This document shows, piece after piece, positions 24,672 through 31,742 of a DNA stretch of 64,000 nt (within the stretch, counting starts at the first letter, position 1; every line of letters begins with the position of its first letter). A program made the translations under genes and the position numbers. A model generated the notes under the pieces. It had not been told where the DNA came from. It ran no database searches and saw only the letters and a list, made by a program, of their open reading frames with translations. The DNA is from Flavihumibacter solisilvae. Its GTDB lineage: Bacteria > Bacteroidota > Bacteroidia > Chitinophagales > Chitinophagaceae. The stretch is from positions 124,001 through 188,000 of the forward strand of contig NZ_JSVC01000027.1 of NCBI RefSeq assembly GCF_000814475.1, written 5' to 3'.

Positions 24672-25907
24672 ATGAATGCAACCAGGAAGATTGTGAACGA
24701 CCCTGTTTATGGGTTCATCACCATTGATCATCCGCTGCTGATGCAGGTGATCGCACATCCTTATTACCAGCGGCTGAGGCGGATCCAGCAGATGGCTTTT
24801 GCCCACCTCGTTTATCCCGGTGCGGTGCATACCCGCCTCCATCATTCCCTCGGTGCCTATCACCTCATGTGTAATGCACTCATGGAACTGAAAAACAAAG
24901 GAGTACATATTACACCTGAAGAGGAAACCGCAGCGAAAATTGCGATCCTGTTACATGATGCCGGTCACGGACCTTACTCTCACGCCCTCGAACATACGCT
25001 GATCAAAGGACTACGGCATGAATCCATTTCGCAGCTCATCATGGAATCCATCAACAGGGAAACCGGTGGTCAACTTGAACTTGCGATCCACATTTTTAAT
25101 GGTCAATACGATAAACCATTTCTTCACCAGCTGGTTTCCGGGCAACTGGATGTGGACCGGATGGACTACCTAACCCGTGACAGCTTTTTCACCGGGGTCT
25201 CAGAAGGCGTAATCGGCTATGACCGGATCATAAAAATGCTCTGTGTATGGAATGGTGAGCTGGTGGTAGAAGAAAAGGCCATTTACTCGATCGAAAAATT
25301 CCTTGTCGCCCGCAGATTGATGTACTGGCAGGTGTACCTGCACAAAACGGTGCTTTGCGCGGAGAAGATGCTGGTCACCATTATCCAGCGGGCAAAAGCG
25401 CTCATCGGTGCAGGCATAAAGGTTGCAGCGCCTTCGGAAATCCTCAACTTTTTCCTGCAGGAGGGCGAAAACCTGAAGATCGAAGATCACCTGGAAAAAT
25501 TCTGCCAGCTGGATGATTTCGATGTGATGGGTGCTATCAAAAGCTGGATGCAACACCCCGACAAAGTGCTGTCCGCTTTATGCCGGATGCTGGTAGACAG
25601 GCAACTGCTGAAGGTCCGGCTGCAGGCGGAACCATTTGACCCGGCATTTATGGCAGAGCAACGTGCCATAACCGCAAAAGCTGCCGGCATCACCGAAGAG
25701 GATGCCGGGTTCCTGGTATTTACCGGTGAAGCCAGCAATACCACTTATGATCCCTACGAGGAAAGGATCCAAATCCTGTTCAAGGATGGAAATATCAGGG
25801 ATATTTCACAGGTGGATAACGCTCTTATCCAGCACAATTTATCCCGCCCTGTTAAAAAATATTACTTTTGCTACCTGAATCCGGCAGTTGCAGAAAAATT
25901 GTTCTGA
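24672..25907 (+). CDS. HD-domain phosphohydrolase (dNTPase-like)
   Basis: A cytoplasmic metal-dependent phosphohydrolase of 411 residues. Metal-binding motifs of the HD superfamily are present: RLHHSLGAYH (about 55-64), the paired HD in ILLHDAGHGPYSHALEH (about 96-112), and a later Asp (QLDVDRMDYLTRD). The arrangement resembles the SAMHD1/dGTPase-like HD proteins widespread in bacteria, so deoxynucleotide or related phosphate esters are likely substrates (family-based inference). The frame starts one codon earlier at a GTG; the ATG at 24672 is used. It is divergent from porX. Confidence 0.9.
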   Translation: MNATRKIVNDPVYGFITIDHPLLMQVIAHPYYQRLRRIQQMAFAHLVYPGAVHTRLHHSLGAYHLMCNALMELKNKGVHITPEEETAAKIAILLHDAGHGPYSHALEHTLIKGLRHESISQLIMESINRETGGQLELAIHIFNGQYDKPFLHQLVSGQLDVDRMDYLTRDSFFTGVSEGVIGYDRIIKMLCVWNGELVVEEKAIYSIEKFLVARRLMYWQVYLHKTVLCAEKMLVTIIQRAKALIGAGIKVAAPSEILNFFLQEGENLKIEDHLEKFCQLDDFDVMGAIKSWMQHPDKVLSALCRMLVDRQLLKVRLQAEPFDPAFMAEQRAITAKAAGITEEDAGFLVFTGEASNTTYDPYEERIQILFKDGNIRDISQVDNALIQHNLSRPVKKYYFCYLNPAVAEKLF

Positions 25908-25937
25908 GAGTATTGCCGCATTAATAAAAAATTATAT

Positions 25938-26981
25938 ATGCAATTCAGCGCCGCACAGATAGCAGTACTGATAAATGGGACAGTAGAAGGGAACCCTGAA
26001 GTTTTAGTAGGTTCTTTTGGAAAGATAGAAGAGGCTGTATCCGGACAATTGTCATTCCTGGCCAATCCTAAATACGAAGATTATTTATATACTACTTCCG
26101 CATCCATCATTATTGTCAATGACAATCTCGAGCTGAAGCAGCCCGTAACGGCCGCGCTGATCAGGGTGAAGGATGCCTATTCTGCCTTTGCCACTTTACT
26201 TTCGAAATACCAGGAGCTGAAGACGCAGCAATTGGTGGGAAGGCAGGAACCCAGTTATGTGTCGACATCAGCGAAAATGGGAGAAGGGGTGTTCATCGGT
26301 GCATTTGCCTATATCGGCGAAAACGTAACCATTGGCAACCAGGTAAAGATCTTTCCCCAGGTATTCATTGGCAATAATGTTACCATAGAAGACAACAGTA
26401 TTATTCACCCCGGAGTAAAGATCTACCATGACTGTAAGATCGGCAGGCAGGTAACGATCCATGCCGGCACGGTGATCGGCAGCGACGGATTCGGGTTCGC
26501 TCCACAGGCCGATGGCAGTTTCAAGAAGGTTCCGCAGATCGGGAATGTGGTAGTGGAAAACGGCGTGGAGATCGGTGCCAATGCAACAATCGACCGCGCT
26601 ACGATCGGGTCAACCATAATTAAAGCCGGCGCAAAGCTGGACAACCTGATACAGGTTGCACACAATGTAGAAGTGGGCAACAATACAGTAATAGCAGCCC
26701 AGGCGGGGGTAAGCGGCAGTACGAAGATCGGCAGCAATGTCATGATCGGCGGACAAGCCGGGATAGTGGGACATATTTCTATAGCTGATGGCAGTAAGAT
26801 CAATGCGCAGAGTGGTGTAAGCAAATCCATCAAGCTTCCCAATACAGCGGTAACCGGGTCACCGGCCTTTGACTATACAAGTGCTCTACGCAGCCAGGCA
26901 GTCAGCCGTAATCTCCCCGAGCTCGAAAAAAGGATCAAAGAGCTCGAGCAGATCGTAAAAAGTTTAAAGTTCGAGGTATAG
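25938..26981 (+). CDS. lpxD: UDP-3-O-acylglucosamine N-acyltransferase LpxD
   Basis: A 347-residue enzyme that adds the second acyl chain (N-linked) in lipid A synthesis. An N-terminal uridine-binding domain (about 1-100) precedes a left-handed beta-helix of hexapeptide repeats (for example GENVTIGNQVKIFPQVFIG). The catalytic His242 is in LIQVAHNVEVG. A C-terminal helix (LPELEKRIKELEQIVKSL) packs the trimer. It begins the run lpxD, lpxC-fabZ, lpxA, which covers three consecutive early lipid A steps. It has the normal family length. Confidence 0.96.
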   Translation: MQFSAAQIAVLINGTVEGNPEVLVGSFGKIEEAVSGQLSFLANPKYEDYLYTTSASIIIVNDNLELKQPVTAALIRVKDAYSAFATLLSKYQELKTQQLVGRQEPSYVSTSAKMGEGVFIGAFAYIGENVTIGNQVKIFPQVFIGNNVTIEDNSIIHPGVKIYHDCKIGRQVTIHAGTVIGSDGFGFAPQADGSFKKVPQIGNVVVENGVEIGANATIDRATIGSTIIKAGAKLDNLIQVAHNVEVGNNTVIAAQAGVSGSTKIGSNVMIGGQAGIVGHISIADGSKINAQSGVSKSIKLPNTAVTGSPAFDYTSALRSQAVSRNLPELEKRIKELEQIVKSLKFEV

Positions 26982-27015
26982 AACCATTACAAGCCGATCC
27001 AATCGGTGTTCTCTT

Positions 27016-27023
27016 TAATTTTG
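27016..27023 (+). promoter_or_regulatory. -7 box of lpxC-fabZ
   Basis: TAATTTTG (TA-AT-TTTG) ends 19 nt before the ATG at 27043. A separate promoter here means lpxC-fabZ need not depend on lpxD transcription. Confidence 0.55.
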
Positions 27024-27042
27024 CCGCTTAAGATTCAAACGC

Positions 27043-28449
27043 ATGGACGCAAATTTCAACTCTGACAAACAGCACACCGTAGGTGCGGAGATAAGTATTT
27101 CGGGGACAGGACTACACACCGGTGTTAAGGTGGATATGACTTTCCGACCGGCCAGTCCCGGTTTCGGACTCCAGTTTCAACGGATAGATCTCCCGGGTCA
27201 GCCCATCATTAAAGCTGATTGTGACCTGGTTACCGATACCTCACGGGGAACAACAATCGAAGACAACGGTGCCAGGGTGAGCACTGTAGAACATGTACTT
27301 GCTGCTCTCGTAGGCCTTGGCGTGGACAACTGTCTCATTGAGATCAATGGTCCTGAAACACCAATCATGGATGGCAGCTCCCAGCCTTTTGTGGAGATCC
27401 TGCAGGAAGTAGGCGTTGTTGAACAGCAGGCCGCGAAAGCCTGGTACAGCATCGACCAGAACATTTACCACTATGATGAAAAGAAGCGCGTGGAAATGGT
27501 GGCGATGCCGGCTGTGGACTACCAGATCACAACGCTGATCGATTTTAATTCACCGGTATTGGGAACGCAGCATGCAGGACTGAAAAACATGTCGGAATTC
27601 GTTAAGGAGATCTCACCATGCCGCACATTCGTTTTCCTGCATGAGCTGGAAATGCTGCTGGAACACAACCTGATCAAAGGTGGTGATATCAATAATGCCA
27701 TCGTGGTGGTGGATAAGCCGGTAACGGAGGAAGAAATGGCGCGCCTGGCAAAATCATTCGGCCGCGACAGGATCGAAGTAAAACATGAAGGTTACCTGAA
27801 TAACCTGGAACTCAGGTTTTCGAATGAGCCGGCACGTCACAAGCTCCTGGACGTAGTCGGAGACCTGGCACTTATTGGCTACCCGATCAAGGCAAGGATC
27901 ATTGCCAACCGCCCGGGTCACAGCACCAATGTCGAATTTGCCCGCCAGATCAAACAATACATAAAGAAAAACAGGCATCTGAAGGACGTTCCCATTTACG
28001 ATCCCAACCAGCCGCCCATTTTCAATGCCCAGCAGATCGAACAGACCCTGCCGCATCGTTATCCCTTCCTGCTGGTTGACAAGATCATAGAACTCACCGA
28101 TAAGCATATTATCGGCGTTAAGAATGTGACCTTTAATGAACCGTTTTTCCAGGGACATTTTCCCGGTAACCCGGTAATGCCGGGGGTATTGTTGTGCGAA
28201 GCTCTCGCCCAGACAGGAGGGATCCTGGCCATCAATTCCATGCCCAGCGCTACATATGATACTTATTTCCTGAAGATCGACAATTGCAAATTCAAGCAAA
28301 AGATCGTTCCGGGCGATACCATGCTCCTGAAAATGGAACTGATTGCGCCTATCCGTCGGGGTATCTGTGAAATGAAAGGGACAGTGTATGTGGGTAATAA
28401 AGTGTGCGCTGAAGCCGACATGGTTGCACAGGTGGTCAAACGGGGTTGA
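27043..28449 (+). CDS. lpxC-fabZ: Fused UDP-3-O-acyl-GlcNAc deacetylase / 3-hydroxyacyl-ACP dehydratase
   Basis: A 468-residue bifunctional protein. The LpxC part (about 1-300) carries out the committed deacetylation of lipid A synthesis: Glu83-His84 in STVEHVLAAL supply the base and a zinc ligand, and PARHKLLDVVGDL supplies the other His/Asp ligands. The FabZ part (about 315-468) dehydrates 3-hydroxyacyl-ACP: HRYPFLLVDKI and GHFPGNPVMPGV contain the catalytic His, and LLCEALAQTGG the Glu. This fusion is known across Bacteroidota. It couples two enzymes that compete for 3-hydroxyacyl-ACP, probably keeping lipid A and phospholipid supply in balance. Confidence 0.97.
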   Translation: MDANFNSDKQHTVGAEISISGTGLHTGVKVDMTFRPASPGFGLQFQRIDLPGQPIIKADCDLVTDTSRGTTIEDNGARVSTVEHVLAALVGLGVDNCLIEINGPETPIMDGSSQPFVEILQEVGVVEQQAAKAWYSIDQNIYHYDEKKRVEMVAMPAVDYQITTLIDFNSPVLGTQHAGLKNMSEFVKEISPCRTFVFLHELEMLLEHNLIKGGDINNAIVVVDKPVTEEEMARLAKSFGRDRIEVKHEGYLNNLELRFSNEPARHKLLDVVGDLALIGYPIKARIIANRPGHSTNVEFARQIKQYIKKNRHLKDVPIYDPNQPPIFNAQQIEQTLPHRYPFLLVDKIIELTDKHIIGVKNVTFNEPFFQGHFPGNPVMPGVLLCEALAQTGGILAINSMPSATYDTYFLKIDNCKFKQKIVPGDTMLLKMELIAPIRRGICEMKGTVYVGNKVCAEADMVAQVVKRG

Positions 28450-28479
28450 GGACGGTCCTTTAAATTGCCTAATTACACC

Positions 28480-28487
28480 TATTTTTG
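28480..28487 (+). promoter_or_regulatory. -7 box of lpxA
   Basis: TATTTTTG (TA-TT-TTTG), 81 nt before the lpxA ATG, immediately upstream of a terminator-type hairpin at 28489-28516. Confidence 0.5.
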
Positions 28488-28488
28488 C

Positions 28489-28516
28489 ACGTCAGTTGAA
28501 AAAGCTGACGTTTTTT
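28489..28516 (+). terminator. Rho-independent terminator between lpxC-fabZ and lpxA
   Basis: Perfect arms ACGTCAG (28489-28495) and CTGACGT (28505-28511) with a 9-nt loop, followed by a six-T run. It lies 40 nt after the lpxC-fabZ stop and just downstream of a -7 box. Confidence 0.8.
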
Positions 28517-28568
28517 ATATCCGGTGTGCACCAGAAATGACCAACCGGCTTGACAAGAAAATATCACA

Positions 28569-29375
28569 ATGATTCACCCGCACACGTACATCCATCCTAA
28601 TGCGCGCCTTGCCACGAACGTGAAGGTTGACCCGTTTACTGTAATACACCAGGATGTTGAGATCGGAGAAGGAACCTGGATCGGAAGTAATGTTACCATA
28701 ATGGAAGGCGCCCGGATAGGTAAGAACTGCCGGATCTTTCCCGGAGCTGTGCTTGCCGCCATACCGCAGGACCTGAAATTTGAAGGAGAATATTCCAATG
28801 TAGAGATTGGCGACGGCACAACCATACGGGAGTTTGTAACCATCAACCGCGGAACCAAGGACAGGGGAAAAACTGCAGTAGGCCGGGGCTGTCTCATCAT
28901 GGCGTACAGCCACCTGGCACATGACTGTATCGTGGGTAACCACGTGATCATGAGCAACAATGTGCAGATGGCCGGTCATGTTACTGTTGGCGACTGGGCC
29001 ATTATCGGCGGGGTGAGTGCGGTTCACCAGTTCGTTCAGATCGGCCAGCACGCCTTCGTAAGTGGAGGATCGCTGGTGAGCAAGGACGTACCTCCTTACA
29101 TTAAGGCTGCACGCACACCGCTGTCGTATGCCGGCGTAAATTCTGTCGGTCTCAAACGCCGCGGATTCAGTGTCGACAGGATCAACCACATCCTTGACAT
29201 TTACCGCGTGCTGTACAATAAGGGAATGAATACCTCACAGGCACTTGAATACATCGAGGAAGAATTCAGCGCAACTGATGAAAGGGATGAAATCGTGACT
29301 TTCATCAGGGAAAGCGGAAGGGGTATCATCAAGCGCTTTACAAAAGGCAGCAACGATGAGGATATCTCTATCTGA
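28569..29375 (+). CDS. lpxA: UDP-N-acetylglucosamine acyltransferase LpxA
   Basis: A 268-residue trimeric left-handed beta-helix enzyme catalysing the first lipid A step, O-acylation of UDP-GlcNAc. Hexapeptide repeats run from residue 2 to about 190. The catalytic base is His118 in SHLAHDCIVGNH. The C-terminal helical domain starts near VNSVGLKRRGFS. The family length is normal. Its last 20 bp overlap the start of an ABC ATPase gene. Confidence 0.97.
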   Translation: MIHPHTYIHPNARLATNVKVDPFTVIHQDVEIGEGTWIGSNVTIMEGARIGKNCRIFPGAVLAAIPQDLKFEGEYSNVEIGDGTTIREFVTINRGTKDRGKTAVGRGCLIMAYSHLAHDCIVGNHVIMSNNVQMAGHVTVGDWAIIGGVSAVHQFVQIGQHAFVSGGSLVSKDVPPYIKAARTPLSYAGVNSVGLKRRGFSVDRINHILDIYRVLYNKGMNTSQALEYIEEEFSATDERDEIVTFIRESGRGIIKRFTKGSNDEDISI

Positions 29376-29973
29376 TGCCGGGAAAAGATTCAACCGTGAA
29401 TGGATCTTCCGGAAGCTTCATTATTCCTTTGAATCAGGGAACAGTTATGCCATAACCGGTCCCAACGGATCAGGCAAGAGCACCCTGCTCCAGGCCATCG
29501 CCGGTGCACTCACCATTTCAGAGGGAAAGGTCACTTACCAGCTTAACGGGAATGCGATTGCAGATGATGCTGTATTCAAACAGATCGCCATTGCCGCGCC
29601 CTATCTTGAATTAATTGAAGAGATGACGGCGACCGAATTCCTAAGCTTTCATGGGGGATTCAAGCCCTTCCTGCCAAATCATACCATTCCGGAAATGCTT
29701 ACTGTCGTTGGAATTGAAAAAGCGGCGCATAAGCAGATCCGTTATTATTCTTCGGGAATGAAACAGCGGTTGAAACTCGCACAGGCTGTATTCTCAGATA
29801 CGCCTGTCCTTCTACTGGACGAACCCACTACCAATCTCGACGCCTCCGGCTCTGCCATGTATTTGTCACTGATGGAAAAGTATGCAAAAGACCGGTTAGT
29901 GATCGTGTGCAGTAATGATCCTCACGAATATGTGTTTTGTTCGCAGTCGCTCGATATTATGGGTTACAAGTGA
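29356..29973 (+). CDS. ABC transporter ATP-binding protein overlapping lpxA
   Basis: A 205-residue stand-alone nucleotide-binding domain. Walker A is GPNGSGKST (35-43), the signature is YSSGMKQRLKLAQA and Walker B is VLLLDEPTTNLD. The H-loop position reads VCSNDPHEY, with Asn where most ABC ATPases have the catalytic-linchpin His. It begins inside lpxA (20-bp overlap), so it is translationally coupled to lipid A synthesis. No permease gene follows; the next gene is convergent. It could serve an unlinked permease of the envelope, or a non-transport role. Function is inferred only to the level of the family. Confidence 0.88.
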   Translation: MRISLSDAGKRFNREWIFRKLHYSFESGNSYAITGPNGSGKSTLLQAIAGALTISEGKVTYQLNGNAIADDAVFKQIAIAAPYLELIEEMTATEFLSFHGGFKPFLPNHTIPEMLTVVGIEKAAHKQIRYYSSGMKQRLKLAQAVFSDTPVLLLDEPTTNLDASGSAMYLSLMEKYAKDRLVIVCSNDPHEYVFCSQSLDIMGYK

Positions 29974-29979
29974 CCCCGA

Positions 29980-31194
29980 TCACCTTCTACTCGCAATCAG
30001 TAAGTTCAAGTCTGTGTATTTCAGGTTGAAACGCTGGCTGAGGTGGAAATGGGTGAGCGCACCTTTGAACAGGTAGATTCCGCTGCGGAGGTGAACCTTG
30101 TGCCAGATCAGGTTTTCAATGCCACCGGCATCTGAAGCTTCGAGCAAAAGCGGCATCAGCACATTGCTGATGGCATGTGAGGCGGTTCGGGCAAAACCGG
30201 AAGGAATATTGGGAACACAATAGTGGATAACGCCGTATTTCATGAAGATGGGATGCTCATGACTCGTGATCTCAGAAGTCTCAAAGCAGCCACCGCTGTC
30301 GATGCTAACGTCAATGATCACACTACCGGGACGCATATTGCTGACCATTTCTTCTGTAACCACTACGGGTGCACGGCCGCTGTTGCTGCGCAGGGTTCCC
30401 ACGGCTACCTCGCAGGTCTTCAACTGTTTGGCCAGGATCTTGGGCTCCAGGACGGAGGTCCACAACCTATGGCCAACATTATCCTGCAACTGTTTCAGGC
30501 GGAAAACGCTGTTGTCAAAAACTTTTACGGAGGCTCCGAGCGCCAGGGCGGCACGGGCTGCATATTCGCCAACGATACCGGCGCCGAGAATGATCACTTT
30601 GGAAGGCGGGATCCCCGTTATCCCTCCCAGCAAAACCCCTTTGCCATGATTGGCAGATCCGAGGTATTGCCCGGCAATCAGCATTACAGCACTACCTGCT
30701 ATCTCACTCATGCTGCGTACGATCGGAAAAGTTCCGTTCTCATCCTTCAACTGTTCGAATGATAAAGCGGTGATCCGCTTTTCCATCATTTTTTCGAGCA
30801 GTTCGGCTTTCAGCAGCGTGATGTGCATCGGTGAAATGATCACCTGGTTCTGCTGCAGACAGGGAAGATCCTCTTCAATTACCGGCGCACTCTTTACCAG
30901 GATCGGCGCCTTATATACTTCAGACTTATCGTAAACAATTCTTGCCCCAGCCTCACTGTAATCTTTATCACGGTAATGCGCAGCATCGCCGGCATTGTGT
31001 TCGATCACCACCTGGTGACCATTGCTTACCAGCACTCCCACCGCATCTGGGGTAAGGGCTACCCTGTTCTCCTGGAAAGCGACCTCTTTTGGAATCCCAA
31101 TGTGCAACTGCGCCCCCGTCGGCTTGACATCTAAAGTTTCCTCCAGTGTTTCGTAACTAAATGACGGACTGATAAAAGGTTTCTGCTGAGCCAT
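29980..31194 (-). CDS. ald: Alanine dehydrogenase
   Basis: A 404-residue NAD-dependent enzyme interconverting alanine and pyruvate plus ammonia. The N-terminal domain starts IGIPKEVAFQENRVALTP, containing the substrate-binding Arg. His of SPMHITLL and the NAD-binding Rossmann motif GAGIVGEYAARAALALGA follow. About 30 extra residues precede the usual start (MAQQKPFISPSF), and the protein ends in a basic tail, so it is slightly longer than the typical 370 residues. The related transhydrogenase alpha subunit shares this fold, but no beta subunit is nearby, which favours alanine dehydrogenase. It is convergent with the ABC ATPase gene, 6 nt apart. Confidence 0.9.
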   Translation of the reverse strand: MAQQKPFISPSFSYETLEETLDVKPTGAQLHIGIPKEVAFQENRVALTPDAVGVLVSNGHQVVIEHNAGDAAHYRDKDYSEAGARIVYDKSEVYKAPILVKSAPVIEEDLPCLQQNQVIISPMHITLLKAELLEKMMEKRITALSFEQLKDENGTFPIVRSMSEIAGSAVMLIAGQYLGSANHGKGVLLGGITGIPPSKVIILGAGIVGEYAARAALALGASVKVFDNSVFRLKQLQDNVGHRLWTSVLEPKILAKQLKTCEVAVGTLRSNSGRAPVVVTEEMVSNMRPGSVIIDVSIDSGGCFETSEITSHEHPIFMKYGVIHYCVPNIPSGFARTASHAISNVLMPLLLEASDAGGIENLIWHKVHLRSGIYLFKGALTHFHLSQRFNLKYTDLNLLIASRR

Positions 31195-31218
31195 GTAAAG
31201 GTTAAAAGAAGTGGAAAA

Positions 31219-31632
31219 TTACAACTTAATAAGCTCTATTAACCGCTTTTTTTCGTCAATGGCCGTGATCGACAACCGCGCTGTTTCATCAGGAAAAATA
31301 TGCGGGATCTTTTCCGGCCATTCAACGAAACACCATTCACCGCTGTAAAGACAATCTTCCACACCTGCGTCAATGGCTTCCTGCTCATCCCGCAGGCGGT
31401 AACAATCGATATGATAAACCGGGCCGTTGGCGGTACTATACTCATTGATAATCGAGAAGGTCGGGCTGCCCACAACCGATGTCACGCCAAGTGCATCGCA
31501 AACTGCATGAATCAAAGTGGTTTTACCCGCACCCATCTGCCCCGACAATGCAACTACGCGTGCATCATCCAGCATTTTTATGATTTCTTTCGATACCTGT
31601 GGCAATTCTTCAATTGAATAGGTCCAGCGCAT
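31219..31632 (-). CDS. tsaE: tRNA N6-threonylcarbamoyladenosine biosynthesis ATPase TsaE
   Basis: A 137-residue ATPase working with TsaB and TsaD to form t6A37 on ANN-decoding tRNAs. Walker A is SGQMGAGKTTL (about 31-41). The switch-like GSPTFSIINEY and the C-terminal CFVEWPEKI are typical. The length is normal for the family. It is divergent from the copper ATPase gene and immediately upstream of ald (24 nt). A TAACTTTG -7 box lies 4 nt before its ATG. Confidence 0.94.
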   Translation of the reverse strand: MRWTYSIEELPQVSKEIIKMLDDARVVALSGQMGAGKTTLIHAVCDALGVTSVVGSPTFSIINEYSTANGPVYHIDCYRLRDEQEAIDAGVEDCLYSGEWCFVEWPEKIPHIFPDETARLSITAIDEKKRLIELIKL

Positions 31633-31636
31633 GCGG

Positions 31637-31644
31637 CAAAGTTA
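31637..31644 (-). promoter_or_regulatory. -7 box of tsaE
   Basis: Minus-strand TAACTTTG (complement CAAAGTTA) ends 4 nt before the ATG at 31630-31632. This predicts a leaderless message. Confidence 0.55.
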
Positions 31645-31704
31645 TACCAGACTTGCAACCGCGTATCTTTTTTATTGGTCATGCAACCAAAACATTGCCC
31701 CGTC

Positions 31705-31732
31705 ATAGTTGTATATTTGTATGTGCAACTAT
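31705..31732. promoter_or_regulatory. Copper ATPase promoter inside an inverted repeat
   Basis: The -7 box TATATTTG (31712-31719) lies within a perfect inverted repeat, ATAGTTG (31705-31711) and CAACTAT (31726-31732), separated by 14 bp. The box ends 23 nt before the ATG at 31743. Placing an operator around the -7 box would suit a copper-responsive regulator, but none is encoded nearby. Confidence 0.6.
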
Positions 31733-31742
31733 AATCAGCAAC

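Noticed and set aside
31599-31742. Upstream extension of the copper ATPase
   Set aside because: The extra 48 codons cross the promoter and the tsaE start and do not resemble a P-ATPase N-terminus. The heavy-metal domain begins right after the ATG at 31743.
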